Assembly: GCF_963678425.1 (NCBI RefSeq)
Contig: NZ_OY782853.1
Span: 248,001-312,000, forward strand
Direction: 5' to 3'
Length of the DNA: 64,000 nt
Source: an uncultured Bacteroides sp.
GTDB taxonomy: Bacteria > Bacteroidota > Bacteroidia > Bacteroidales > Bacteroidaceae
Shown: positions 47,281 to 56,209 of the stretch, in pieces
How positions within the stretch are numbered: position 1 is the stretch's first letter
Layout of the letters: every line of letters starts with the position of its first letter
Notes under the pieces: model-generated
Told to the model about the DNA's origin: nothing
Database searches by the model: none
The model's input: only the letters and a program-made list of their open reading frames with translations
Made by a program: the position numbers and the translations under genes

Positions 47281-47838
47281 ATGACAGACATAGAAAAAAT
47301 GGCTGCCGGTGAAGTTTATTGGGGCTTCAACCCGGAATTTGTGCCACCATTGGAACGAGGACAAGATCTTTGTTTCCAGTATAATCAGACACCACCATCT
47401 GACAAAGCCCGCAAACGGCAGATTCTGGAAGAATTTCTACAAAAAGTGGGACGTAATGTTCTTCCCAACAGCCCCATACATATAGATTTCGGTAATATAG
47501 AAATTGGAAACGACACTGTTATCAACTTCAATTTAGTAGTGCTCGATGAAGCACTTGTAAAAATTGGGAATCACTGTTTCATCGGTCCTAACTGCTCTAT
47601 CTATACCGTGGTGCACTCACTTGACTACGAAGAAAGGAGCCAGGGTTTTATGTATACCAAGCCTGTTGTTATCAGTGATAACTGTTGGCTGTGCGGCAAC
47701 GTAACGGTTCTTCCCGGTGTTACCATAGGCGAAGGTTCAGTAATTGGTGCAGGCAGTGTGGTTACAAAAGACATTCCTGCGGGTGTGCTGGCATACGGTA
47801 ATCCCTGCAAAGTAATCAAGGTAATTAGTCAGAAGTAA
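47281..47838 (+). CDS. Maltose/galactoside O-acetyltransferase-like hexapeptide-repeat enzyme
   Basis: 185 residues of the sugar O-acetyltransferase (LbH_MAT) group. The N-terminal helical domain has MAAGEVYWGFNPE. The left-handed beta-helix repeats (IHIDFGNIEIGNDTVIN onward) contain the catalytic His in VVHSLDYEERSQGFMYTKPV, and VTIGEGSVIGAGSVVTKDIPAG closes the helix. It transfers acetyl from acetyl-CoA to a sugar hydroxyl. A bulged hairpin at about 47845-47885 may end the transcript and overlaps the end of tRNA-Pro on the other strand. Confidence 0.9.
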   Translation: MTDIEKMAAGEVYWGFNPEFVPPLERGQDLCFQYNQTPPSDKARKRQILEEFLQKVGRNVLPNSPIHIDFGNIEIGNDTVINFNLVVLDEALVKIGNHCFIGPNCSIYTVVHSLDYEERSQGFMYTKPVVISDNCWLCGNVTVLPGVTIGEGSVIGAGSVVTKDIPAGVLAYGNPCKVIKVISQK

Positions 47839-47883
47839 TAAAAAGACAAAAGCGACAAATGATTTTCACCATTCATCGCTTTG

Positions 47884-47956
47884 TCGGAGTGAGGCGATTC
47901 GAACGCCCGACCTCTACGTCCCGAACGTAGTACGCTACCAACTGCGCTACACTCCG
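47884..47956 (-). tRNA. tRNA-Pro (anticodon CGG)
   Basis: A 73-nt cloverleaf on the minus strand. The acceptor stem is CGGAGTG/CACTCCG, the anticodon stem CTACG/CGTAG carries the loop TTCGGGA, and the T-loop is TTCGAAT. CCA is not encoded. Upstream at 47972-47979, TACTTTTG (leftward) fits a -7 box. Confidence 0.95.
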
Positions 47957-47971
47957 TTTATTTAACGAGTG

Positions 47972-47979
47972 CAAAAGTA
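47972..47979 (-). promoter_or_regulatory. Promoter -7 box for tRNA-Pro
   Basis: Leftward TACTTTTG matches TAnnTTTG, 15 bp before the tRNA 5' end. No clear -33 element is seen. Confidence 0.55.
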
Positions 47980-48029
47980 AAGCAAAAATTTGAATTATCT
48001 AATCTTTTGCAGAAAAAAAAACAAAAGAT

Positions 48030-48060
48030 GTTGGTAATTCCAAAAATATATCTATCTTTG
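48030..48060 (+). promoter_or_regulatory. Promoter for tRNA-Phe
   Basis: GTTG at 48030-48033, a 19-bp spacer and TATCTTTG at 48053-48060, 17 bp before the tRNA 5' end. It fits the Bacteroides consensus well. Confidence 0.78.
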
Positions 48061-48077
48061 CACCCGCAATCACAAAA

Positions 48078-48150
48078 GGTGCCATAGCTCAGTTGGTAGA
48101 GCAAAGGACTGAAAATCCTTGTGTCCCCGGTTCGATTCCTGGTGGCACCA
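48078..48150 (+). tRNA. tRNA-Phe (anticodon GAA)
   Basis: A 73-nt cloverleaf. The acceptor stem is GGTGCCA/TGGCACC with discriminator A, the anticodon stem AAGGA/TCCTT carries the loop CTGAAAA, and the T-loop is TTCGATT. CCA is not encoded. Confidence 0.97.
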
Positions 48151-48158
48151 CCTTGCAG

Positions 48159-48192
48159 AAGCACTTAAACTTTATTGTTTAGGTGCTTTTTT
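48159..48192 (+). terminator. Terminator after tRNA-Phe
   Basis: AAGCACTTAAAC and GTTTAGGTGCTT pair with one wobble around a TTTATT loop, followed by a T-run. Confidence 0.88.
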
Positions 48193-48306
48193 CTTTTCTG
48201 TCGTCTTTTTCACATCAATCAATCTTTAGCTAAAATCATTATTTTTGCATCTTGAAAAAGAAAAAGGCAATCCCAGTCCCATAAAAATTGCTGAATTATC
48301 TGATTT

Positions 48307-48376
48307 TATTGGCCAATAAATAAAAACCATTCTTCAATAAATAAAAATCATTGGAGAATAAATCTGGATGATACAC
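48307..48376. repeat. 21-bp-period repeat (copy B)
   Basis: CAATAAATAAAAA units start at 48314 and 48335 and a GAATAAAT unit at 48356, each 21 bp apart. CATTCTTCAATAAAT (48328) and CATTGGAGAATAAAT (48349) show the same register as the array at 43921-44004, so this is a second copy of the family. Confidence 0.72.
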
Positions 48377-48821
48377 CAATGATTTTTCAAAAAAGACGAT
48401 TAAGAATAGTTGCCGGATAATCTCTCTGAAAGCCTCAAGTGATGTTGAAGAATAAGTCTTGACGTTTTCAAAAAGTCTCAAGACATTTAAAGCCTTCCAG
48501 CAAGTAGTTTCAGAGCATTTAAACCTTGGTTTGCAAAAATAATGAATTATCAGTTTATAAAAGCAAACCCACAAAATAATTGCAACAAGCATTAACTTAA
48601 AACTACTATTAAAAAGAGTGTATGAGTGACTTTAATCGTAAATACAATGGACAACAGGCACCAAAATGCAAAAAACACTGCCAAAAAAAGGGCAACTTAT
48701 AACTGAATCATTTGTCCAGGTATTTTATTTGTAATGGCTAACTGTTTAATAATCAGTATCTGCCAGTACAAAATCGTGGGGTTATAAATATATGTATAAA
48801 ATATACATCCAGCGTCCTTAA
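48377..48821. other. Intergenic DNA between copy B repeat and the gene remnant
   Basis: No supported gene is seen. A hairpin GTCTTGA...TCAAGAC lies at 48456-48484. ATGTATA and TATACAT form a small palindrome near 48792-48808. The DNA has the look of degraded or accessory sequence next to tRNA genes. Confidence 0.5.
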
Positions 48822-49196
48822 TTATTTAAAAAGAATCAGCCTTATTCAGGTCAGTTTTGCAGTCTCCCAGAGTTTCATACGGATGGAATGTTTACGGCGG
48901 TGTTCAAAAGAAGCATCAGTATCAAAAATGATACAGTAAATGAGAACGAAAGAAGGGTAATTAATTTATTGAAAGAGCAATCAGGATTAAATGCCACTGA
49001 AATAGCTCTACGATTAGAAAAAAGCATTCCAACAGTCAAACGATACTTAAGTTCTTTATCAAAATTAGGACTTATTGAGTTTAAGGGTGCACCTAAAGCA
49101 CGTATCTTTTACGCGGAAAGAGAAGCATTACTAAAGGTTTGGGATTCAAAATTTTACATTCACACAGAAGCAAAAAAACAAAATATAAAAGAATAA
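48822..49196 (+). pseudogene. C-terminal remnant of an ATP-binding (AlbA_2/RecG-like) winged-helix protein
   Basis: The reading frame is open from a TAA at 48819 to the stop at 49196, and an internal ATG (48888) gives 102 residues. Upstream of that ATG the frame reads LPEFHTDG and then MFTAVFKRS, the strand typically found at the end of the ATPase domain in AlbA_2/RecG-like ATP-binding proteins. It is followed by a winged helix: NERRVINLLKEQSGLNATEIALRLEKSIPTVKRYLSSL (residues about 20-57). The rest of the gene is absent upstream. A short stand-alone HTH protein translated from 48888 is possible. Confidence 0.65.
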
Positions 49197-49539
49197 TTGT
49201 CTGAGTTCAACAAATACTCAATTTTATTTTGTATTTTTGTTCCTTGAGCAATCAAGTTTGTATTGTATCCTTTTAACAATGCCTTGCTCCACAATTATAT
49301 GTAGAGTATTCTCATCGTCAAAATCGACATCAAAATCAATCTACTTGTTTAGAGTTTTAACAAGTTACATAAGTGCAAAACACACTTATAATGACATACT
49401 TTTACTAATTAGCAAGATCATTATTTATTAAAAGATTGTTGCCTCTTATTCAAGGTGTCATAGATCTGGATATTCACATTTTCAGGAAAACAAAAAAACT
49501 AAATACAGATCAGTATCAGAATAATAAAAGCAATAATAA
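49197..49539. other. Long leader/promoter region of the cold-shock operon
   Basis: No gene is seen. A -7-like TATTTTTG at 49232-49239 would give a 5' untranslated region of nearly 300 nt before the cold-shock gene. Long structured leaders are known for cspA-type genes; whether this one folds thermally is unknown. Confidence 0.5.
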
Positions 49540-50004
49540 ATGGCAAAACCAAATTCATTTAACAAAAAAGATTTAGAAAAGAAGAAAGAGCAGAAAAGAC
49601 AAGAAAAGCTAAAACGGAAAGAAGAACGCAAAGCAAATGGGGGTAGTGGATCATTCGAAGATATGATAGCTTACGTGGATGAGAATGGGATGATTACCAG
49701 TACTCCACCAGACCCCGAAAACAAACAAGAAATTAATATTGAAGATATTGCCGTTTCTACTCCAAAGCAAGAGGATATAGTAGAAGAAACTGTACTATCA
49801 GGCCAGGTGGAGCATTTCAATCAGGAAAAAGGATTTGGCTTCATTAAACGAACAGGCAGTATGGAAAAGTATTTTTTCCATATCAGCAATGCTCCGGCAT
49901 CTATAGCAAAAGGAAATATGGTTACATTTGAGCTGGAACGTGATCTGAAAGGCACTAGTGCCGTTAAGATCAGTCTTGCAAACAAGAATAACCAAGAACA
50001 ATAA
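49540..50004 (+). CDS. Cold-shock domain RNA-binding protein with basic N-terminal extension
   Basis: 154 residues. The N-terminal 35 are Lys/Glu-rich and likely helical (KKDLEKKKEQKRQEKLKRK). A linker follows, then a cold-shock domain (about 85-148) with RNP1 KGFGFIKR and RNP2 KYFFHIS. It should bind single-stranded RNA as a chaperone. The RRM gene follows after 19 bp, so the two RNA-binding proteins are co-transcribed. Confidence 0.92.
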   Translation: MAKPNSFNKKDLEKKKEQKRQEKLKRKEERKANGGSGSFEDMIAYVDENGMITSTPPDPENKQEINIEDIAVSTPKQEDIVEETVLSGQVEHFNQEKGFGFIKRTGSMEKYFFHISNAPASIAKGNMVTFELERDLKGTSAVKISLANKNNQEQ

Positions 50005-50023
50005 CTAGTAATAAAAAGAACAA

Positions 50024-50338
50024 ATGAACATTTATGTATCAAGTCTAAGCTACAACACAACAGGTGAGAGCTTACAGGAATTATTTGCAGAATATGGTGA
50101 AGTAACTTCGGTTAATATTATCAAAGACAGAGAGACTGGAAAATCTCGCGGTTTTGCCTTTGTTGAAATGTCTGATGACACAGAAGGTCAGAATGCTATT
50201 TCAAAATTAAATGAAACTGAATTTGAAGGTAAGACTATCAACGTAACCGTTGCTCGTCCAAAAACAGAAAGAAGCAACAGCGGTTACAATAATAACCGCG
50301 GCGAAAACGGAGGCGGATACAATAAAAGACGATTCTAA
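50024..50338 (+). CDS. RRM-domain RNA-binding protein
   Basis: 104 residues. One RNA recognition motif fills residues 1-80, with RNP2 MNIYVSSL and RNP1 KSRGFAFVEM. The Gly/Asn/Arg-rich tail (SGYNNNRGENGGGYNKRRF) resembles the tails of bacterial RRM proteins. It is the second gene of the cold-shock unit and is followed by a very long perfect hairpin. Confidence 0.93.
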   Translation: MNIYVSSLSYNTTGESLQELFAEYGEVTSVNIIKDRETGKSRGFAFVEMSDDTEGQNAISKLNETEFEGKTINVTVARPKTERSNSGYNNNRGENGGGYNKRRF

Positions 50339-50346
50339 TCGAAATC

Positions 50347-50400
50347 ATTTATAACAAAGAACGGGAAGACAATTATGTCTTCCCGTTCTTTGTTATAAAT
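50347..50400. terminator. Terminator with 25-bp perfect stem
   Basis: Bases 50347-50371 and 50376-50400 are exact complements around the loop ATTA. It sits between the convergent RRM and GH3 genes and can serve both strands. Confidence 0.9.
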
Positions 50401-50412
50401 GAATGGCGGCAT

Positions 50413-53016
50413 TTAATTCATACTAAACCGCATCACCTTCAAATCCTTTTCAGCAGAGCTACTTCCGTAGTATAGTCTACATTCTCCCGGCAAGCACCTC
50501 ATTGTGTTTGATTTTGTATCAAACCATTGCAAATCATCAGCCGTAAGCTTTATATTTACTTGTTGCTTTTCACCAGCCTTTAAAGAGACACGGCGGAATG
50601 CACGTAGTGTTTTAGTTGGGCCATCAACATCCCCCGGACGACTTAGATAAACCTGTATTACTTCTTCGCCTTCTCGTTTGCCGGTGTTGCTAATCGGGAC
50701 AGTCAGTTCTATTGAATTACCTGCTTTTACTATATATTTAGCCAGCTTGGCATCTCCATAACCAAAAGTGGTGTAACTAAGTCCGTAACCAAACGGGAAG
50801 AGAGCTTCTCCTTTGAAATAACGATAGGTACGTCCTTTCATATTATAATTTTCAAAGTCGGGAAGTTGTTCTACGTTCTTATAGAAGGTAATGGGCAGAC
50901 GTCCGGCGGGATTGTAATCACCAAACAAAACATCGGCAACGGCAGTACCGGCTACTTGTCCGGGATACCAGGCTTGCAGGATGGCTTCGCAACTCTTTGT
51001 CTCGGGTACTAATCCCATAGCTGAACCGGAGCAGTTTACAAACACTACCTTTTTACCGGCATTAGATAGTTGCTGAAGTAGTTCCCTCTGAACAGCCGGC
51101 AACTCAATATTTGTACGGTCACCCCCTTTAAAACCATCAGCTTTTACTGCCATCTCCTCTCCTTCCAGTTTGGGAGAAATACCGCCCACAAAGACAACCA
51201 CATCGGCATCTTTCACATCGGCAATCGTTTTGGTAAAGTCAAGATTCACCTCTTTCCCAAAATCAAAGTTCAGGGTTCCGTCATAACGGACACTATAATC
51301 CAAACGTATGTCATACGATTTTCCTGCTTCTGCTTTCAATGAGAGAACATTCGTAGGCAAACCGATGCTTCTGCCTTTTCCTTGCTGTACTCCGTCAATG
51401 AATAGCGTATAAGAACCGTTTAAGTTCATATAAAAGGCAACGTCGCCCGATTCCTTGGGAGTAAAAACTGAATGATAGCGGGCAGAGAAATTATTCAATG
51501 GAACCCCACGGGCAAACACTGTTCCACCAGCTGCTGAGAAATTAAGCGGAGTGGTAAGCCAGTCATTGGCTATTGGTTCTCCACTAAAATCAGTATTACC
51601 CCAATAAGTGGATTCAAAACCAGACTTCCCGTTTAATGCGCACTGATCAAACAAGCTGTTCAGCGCAACATTCTGTGTATAACCGCAGCCTTGAACGTAA
51701 GTTACCTTGTCCGCTCCAATCTTATTTTTTATGCCTTCCAGAATAGTGGTAGTATGATATGGAAGTCCGTTATAATTTGCCCACATGGCAACAGAGTCGG
51801 TTGCATTTGGTCCCATCACTGCTACTTTCAGGTTCTTTGATAATGGCAGCAGGTTATCTTTATTCTGCAGCAAAGTCATACTTTCGCGAGCCATTTTAAG
51901 TGCCAGTTGCTGATGCTCAGGACTATTAACAACTTCATCTTTCAGTTGCATCCATGGCACCAAAGAAGGATCGTCCATTTCTCCCAGCTCAAAACGGGCT
52001 TGCAACAGGCGAAGAACAGACTGATTTATTTTGTTTTCGTTAATAAGGCCCTGCTTTACGGCAGCTGGCAGGTTTCCGTAAACAGAACCACATTCCACAT
52101 CTGTGCCACTAGCTACAGCTCTTGATGCTGCATGAGTCGGATCGGGCTCTGCACCGTGTCCTTTTGGTACGGGCACATAGACATCATTAATTGCCCAGCA
52201 ATCACTCACTACCAAATGTTTATATTTCCATTCGTCACGTAATATCTGCATGAGCAAACGGTTAGAGCCACAACATGGAGAGCCTTCAAAACTGTTGTAA
52301 GCACACATCACCTCTTTTACATCGGCCTTTTGCACGAGATCTTTGAATGCAGGCAGATAGGTTTCCCACAAATCACGCGGCGAGATATTCTCGACATTGA
52401 ATGTATGTCTGTTCCACTCCGGTCCGCTATGAACGGCAAAGTGCTTGGCACAGGCATGAAGTTTATCGTAACCGGCCTTCGGAGTTCCCTGAAGTCCGTG
52501 AACAACGGCCTGCCCCATGCGGCTGGTCAGGTAAGGATCTTCACCATAGGTTTCCTGTCCCCTGCCCCAACGTGGATCTCGAAAGATGTTAATATTGGGA
52601 GTCCACACCGTGAGTCCCTGATAGCGGCCAAACTGTCCGGCACTGCTAAACTGACGATACTTTACCCGAGCCTCATCACTCACTGCATCAAAAACCTGAT
52701 AAAGAAGTGCATCGTCAAACGAAGCGGCCATTCCTATTGTTTGTGGAAAAACGGTTGCTTTGCCGGCACGGGCAATGCCGTGAAGTGCTTCGCTCCACCA
52801 GTCATAAGCTTTAATACCAAAACGTGGAATAGGTTTTGAAGAGTTTTGCATAAGCGCAACTTTTTCCTCCAATGTAAGTCGCTGCAACAAATCTTTTGCT
52901 CTCTCAGCAGGTTTCAGGTTCGGGTTCTTGTATGCCTCTTGTGCAGATATACTTATCGACAAAGAGAAGAGGAAAGCTATACCCAGATTTTGTTTTATTA
53001 AATGTGTTAGTTTCAT
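50413..53016 (-). CDS. GH3 beta-glycosidase with PA14 insertion
   Basis: 867 residues with a signal peptide ending near SAQE. The GH3 barrel has the nucleophile Asp in VVSDCWAIND (about residue 271); the second domain has LLQNKDNLLPL and VNCSGSAMGLVP. A PA14-like domain (about 475-600, STYWGNTDF to LDYSVRYDG) interrupts it, and a fibronectin-III-like domain ends it (VIQVYLSRPG). Such enzymes are beta-glucosidases or beta-xylosidases with substrate choice shaped by PA14. It is monocistronic here, apart from the GH28 gene further upstream. Confidence 0.93.
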   Translation of the reverse strand: MKLTHLIKQNLGIAFLFSLSISISAQEAYKNPNLKPAERAKDLLQRLTLEEKVALMQNSSKPIPRFGIKAYDWWSEALHGIARAGKATVFPQTIGMAASFDDALLYQVFDAVSDEARVKYRQFSSAGQFGRYQGLTVWTPNINIFRDPRWGRGQETYGEDPYLTSRMGQAVVHGLQGTPKAGYDKLHACAKHFAVHSGPEWNRHTFNVENISPRDLWETYLPAFKDLVQKADVKEVMCAYNSFEGSPCCGSNRLLMQILRDEWKYKHLVVSDCWAINDVYVPVPKGHGAEPDPTHAASRAVASGTDVECGSVYGNLPAAVKQGLINENKINQSVLRLLQARFELGEMDDPSLVPWMQLKDEVVNSPEHQQLALKMARESMTLLQNKDNLLPLSKNLKVAVMGPNATDSVAMWANYNGLPYHTTTILEGIKNKIGADKVTYVQGCGYTQNVALNSLFDQCALNGKSGFESTYWGNTDFSGEPIANDWLTTPLNFSAAGGTVFARGVPLNNFSARYHSVFTPKESGDVAFYMNLNGSYTLFIDGVQQGKGRSIGLPTNVLSLKAEAGKSYDIRLDYSVRYDGTLNFDFGKEVNLDFTKTIADVKDADVVVFVGGISPKLEGEEMAVKADGFKGGDRTNIELPAVQRELLQQLSNAGKKVVFVNCSGSAMGLVPETKSCEAILQAWYPGQVAGTAVADVLFGDYNPAGRLPITFYKNVEQLPDFENYNMKGRTYRYFKGEALFPFGYGLSYTTFGYGDAKLAKYIVKAGNSIELTVPISNTGKREGEEVIQVYLSRPGDVDGPTKTLRAFRRVSLKAGEKQQVNIKLTADDLQWFDTKSNTMRCLPGECRLYYGSSSAEKDLKVMRFSMN

Positions 53017-53222
53017 CGTATCAGATATAAAATTTATTTCTACAAAAATAGAATTTATGACAGAGACTGATTTAAAATAAACGAGAAAATGTTTCTAAAA
53101 TTAGATATTCTGATAAGTAATTGGGCAGAAACACAGAGTTTTATAATTTATTTCTCAGGCTGATAAGCAGTAAACCTATTCTTAATATCGTTTTATATTA
53201 AAATAATTAAGCCCAAATTACA

Positions 53223-53684
53223 ATGAAAACGAGAAGAATTTTATTTATAACAATTTCACTGATTTTGCTAATAGGAATATCCGGTTGTGATAAGAATGAT
53301 ATTGTTTTGGAAATAAAAATAAATAAAGAACTTCCTGTTCTTTATTCAGGATGCAACTTAGCCGAAGGGCAGATCGTTATTATTAATTCTCAGGAAGATT
53401 TAGATAAGATGTACAAAAAGGAATATATCAGCCAGCTGCCAGAATTCCAGAATATTGATTTTACAAAGTACAGCTTAATAGTAGGTGCAAGGAGTTACAA
53501 AAGAGGTATTGCCAAATTAGAACATCTGCTAATGAAAACTGGGAATGCAACTTATGACTATAAACTCAAGATTTGCTACAACCTGACATTACCTGCCGGC
53601 ACATTCTATTATGGAATTATGGTAAACAAAATTCCATCAGATGCAAAAGTGTATCTGGATGCAGAAGAGATAGAGCCAGGATAA
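53223..53684 (+). CDS. Predicted lipoprotein of unknown function
   Basis: 153 residues with a lipoprotein signal (IGISGC, Cys near 22). The mature part has a segment, QNIDFTKYSLIVGARSYKRG, that resembles PrcB-type domains, but the likeness is weak. It stands alone, rightward, between two leftward glycosidase genes. No function is proposed. Confidence 0.7.
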   Translation: MKTRRILFITISLILLIGISGCDKNDIVLEIKINKELPVLYSGCNLAEGQIVIINSQEDLDKMYKKEYISQLPEFQNIDFTKYSLIVGARSYKRGIAKLEHLLMKTGNATYDYKLKICYNLTLPAGTFYYGIMVNKIPSDAKVYLDAEEIEPG

Positions 53685-53785
53685 AGTCCTAAACCATATA
53701 TCGACCAATACTAAATACAACAGTTATCAGTAGAAATATTCCCAGAATAGTGGCTAAACAGCTTATTGTTTTAATTAGTATCAGC

Positions 53786-55243
53786 CTAATCCTTTGTTGT
53801 AATCTTTACGTTGTCCCAAACTATATTATTTGCACCAGCAATATTCATTGCACTATTCTTGGTCTTAATCTGAGTATTTTTTACTGTAAACCCATCAACA
53901 TCAGAAATTTCAAAAAGCGCTTTTGATGAAACATTGCAATTTTCAATCACTACATTAGATATTTTCGTTTCCGGAATACCGATTGCACGAATAAATTTAT
54001 CACAGTTCTCTATAATAACATCCTTTATGAAAATGTTTTTATAAGATGGCGTTAATGAAGTTATATTACGAACAGGCAAGCGATTGGCCAGTTCACCAAC
54101 ATACTCTTTTGAACCAAGCATATCCCATTTAATAGCTGGTCCGGGTATGTTAAGACGAATACGTTCATAGTAGAGATTCTCTCCACCACCACCACGATTA
54201 CGTCGTGTTTTAAAAAGAATTCCATTCTTGGTACCATCAAATACACAATCGTGTACATACATATTTTTGATCATACCTGCCGTTTCACTACCACAAGTCA
54301 CAGATCCACCTCCTTGTTTTGCCAGACAGTAACGAATGATAATATTCTCAGATGGTTTATTTACCCGCAAACCATCTTCACAACGGCCTGATTTAATTGT
54401 AAAACAATCATCGCCACAATCAAGAGTACAGTACTCTATCAGAATGTTACGTGAAGAGTCAATATCTATTCCATCACTCCGGAAAATGCCTACACTGTTT
54501 ACCTTAATACCACGTATAATAACATTTTCACAATATTGCGGCACTACATTCCAGAATAGTGTTTTTTCTAAAGTCACTCCCTCAACAAGAACATTTTTAC
54601 AATTTATTGGAGCAAAAAACATGGGTAGAAAGACTGGTTTTCCATTCTTTCCATCAAATATTCGCTTCTCAACCGGGGTTGATATATAATTCTCTATTAC
54701 AACGCCTTCCATCTGCTTCTTAAAGATTTCACAATCACGTGAAGGACCCACTAATTTTCCTTGTCCGGTTAAAGCTATATTTTTTGCTCCGTTAGCATAA
54801 ATAAAGGCTCCAAGTGAGTAGAGTTCTATACCTTCATTTCGGGTAAACACTACCGGCAGACAATCCTTTATATCACCACTAAAATGGAGTTCTGCATTTT
54901 TATCTAAATGCAGGTTTATGTTGCTCTTTAAGATTATACGCCCTGTCAACCATTGACCAGCAGGAACAACAACAGTACCCCCACCTTTACTACTCAACTG
55001 GTTGATTGCTTTCTGAATAGTTTTAGTACAAAGTATATTTTGTTTGGCTCCCGCACTTTCTATATTGACAGTTCGCTTAGAAAACTCTGGTTTTACAAGA
55101 TTATTCATCGCAAATGGAGCCAAAACAGGAGCTATTGTATCTGGTAGTTTCAAAGCTCCAACCTGACTGCTAGTAGGTACTTCCTGGCTAAACGCAGTTA
55201 ACAAACTGGATATTAAAATAATAAATACAAACACTTTCTTCAT
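53786..55243 (-). CDS. GH28 polygalacturonase-like pectinase
   Basis: 485 residues with a signal peptide (MKKVFVFIILISSLLTAFSQ). The parallel beta-helix has the GH28 catalytic elements: SDGIDIDSS, CGDDCFTIKSGR with the Asp pair, and KTRRNRGGGGENLYYE; a canonical GHG is replaced by GGGSVTCGSE. GH28 enzymes hydrolyse alpha-galacturonic or related linkages in pectin. No other pectin gene is adjacent. Confidence 0.9.
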   Translation of the reverse strand: MKKVFVFIILISSLLTAFSQEVPTSSQVGALKLPDTIAPVLAPFAMNNLVKPEFSKRTVNIESAGAKQNILCTKTIQKAINQLSSKGGGTVVVPAGQWLTGRIILKSNINLHLDKNAELHFSGDIKDCLPVVFTRNEGIELYSLGAFIYANGAKNIALTGQGKLVGPSRDCEIFKKQMEGVVIENYISTPVEKRIFDGKNGKPVFLPMFFAPINCKNVLVEGVTLEKTLFWNVVPQYCENVIIRGIKVNSVGIFRSDGIDIDSSRNILIEYCTLDCGDDCFTIKSGRCEDGLRVNKPSENIIIRYCLAKQGGGSVTCGSETAGMIKNMYVHDCVFDGTKNGILFKTRRNRGGGGENLYYERIRLNIPGPAIKWDMLGSKEYVGELANRLPVRNITSLTPSYKNIFIKDVIIENCDKFIRAIGIPETKISNVVIENCNVSSKALFEISDVDGFTVKNTQIKTKNSAMNIAGANNIVWDNVKITTKD

Positions 55244-55318
55244 AACACTATATAATTTAATTAAAAACGTCTTGTTTATTTCTTAATGAATAATAAGTTG
55301 AGATTTATATCTCCTCTG

Positions 55319-55362
55319 CAAAATTAGCTTATTAAGGTATTACTGAATGGGAATAATTATTC
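55319..55362 (-). promoter_or_regulatory. GH28 promoter box and upstream palindrome
   Basis: Leftward TAATTTTG at 55319-55326 fits TAnnTTTG. GAATAATTATTC at 55351-55362 is a 12-bp perfect palindrome centred about 34 bp upstream of the box, a plausible activator site for the divergent Crp/Fnr regulator (inference). Confidence 0.45.
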
Positions 55363-55498
55363 AAATACTGGGAAACAAGCGTAAATATGACTTTCTATTT
55401 TCAATAGATGTACATAAAAAGCTTTTTCTGTTATGGAATAGCTCCTCATCAGTATAAAAATATAAAGAAAAGAGATGGTTCGTTTCTCTGAAAATCTG

Positions 55499-55506
55499 TA
55501 CTTTTG
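55499..55506 (+). promoter_or_regulatory. Promoter -7 box for the Crp/Fnr regulator gene
   Basis: TACTTTTG matches TAnnTTTG, 33 bp before the TTG start. The -33 element is unclear. Confidence 0.6.
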
Positions 55507-55539
55507 TAGATAATAGACAATCTATTAACTTATTAAGAA

Positions 55540-56127
55540 TTGAAAGAAACTGATAAAATAAAAAAGTTCATAAGTTCAATCATTCAACTGAATGACGATG
55601 ACTGGCTGCTTATAAATGAATTTATAGAAGTCAGGCGTTTAACTAAGAATAAATATTTTCTGAAAGAAGGAGATATTTGCGACTCTATTGCATTTATAAA
55701 TTATGGATTGTTTATCTACTATAAAACACTTGATAATGCAGATGAAAAAACTACGGACTTTGCAATAGAAGGGGAATGGATAACAAACAATCACAGCCGC
55801 TTGAATAATTCACCGTCTCATCTTAGCATTAAAGCTATAGAGGATTCTGAATTATTGATTATCAAAAACAAAGATTTACTTTACCTATACAGCCAAATAC
55901 CGCAATTGGAGAAATTTGGACGAATTCTGATGGAGCAGGCTTATGTGAAGTTGGTGCAACTTAGCATTGATTTACAAGTTCTCCCGGCAAAGGAGCGTTA
56001 TCAGAAACTATTAGATAATTATCCTGAGATTTTCCAAAGACTGGCTTTATATCATATCGCCAATTATCTGGGGATTGCTCCAAAATCTCTAAGCCGTATC
56101 CGAAACACTATTTTCAATAAAAAATAA
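55540..56127 (+). CDS. Crp/Fnr-family transcriptional regulator
   Basis: 195 residues from a TTG start. The N-terminal cyclic-nucleotide-binding-like barrel (about 20-110) has NKYFLKEGDICDSIAFINYGLF. The C-terminal part (about 140-190) reads RYQKLLDNYPEIFQRLALYHIANYLGIAPKSLSRIR, a helix-turn-helix as in small Bacteroidetes Crp-like regulators. It shares an intergenic region with GH28 and is 82 bp upstream of an outer-membrane protein gene, either of which could be its target. Confidence 0.87.
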   Translation: MKETDKIKKFISSIIQLNDDDWLLINEFIEVRRLTKNKYFLKEGDICDSIAFINYGLFIYYKTLDNADEKTTDFAIEGEWITNNHSRLNNSPSHLSIKAIEDSELLIIKNKDLLYLYSQIPQLEKFGRILMEQAYVKLVQLSIDLQVLPAKERYQKLLDNYPEIFQRLALYHIANYLGIAPKSLSRIRNTIFNKK

Positions 56128-56164
56128 TTTGGTAACAAATGAGGAGCAACTGCTCCGTAATCTA

Positions 56165-56206
56165 TTCTGATATTTGCATCATTAAAAAGATTATTAAATA
56201 TCAGAA
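56165..56206. promoter_or_regulatory. 11-bp inverted repeat before the outer-membrane protein ATG
   Basis: TTCTGATATTT (56165-56175) and its exact complement (56196-56206) end 3 bp before the ATG at 56210. It may be an operator for the upstream regulator or an RNA hairpin that hides the start codon region. A near -7 match, GATATTTG, lies at 56169-56176. Confidence 0.5.
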
Positions 56207-56209
56207 CTT

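Noticed and set aside
48296..48592. 98-codon leftward ORF over repeat copy B
   Set aside because: It is made largely of the 21-bp repeats and a hairpin; no homology or start signal is visible.
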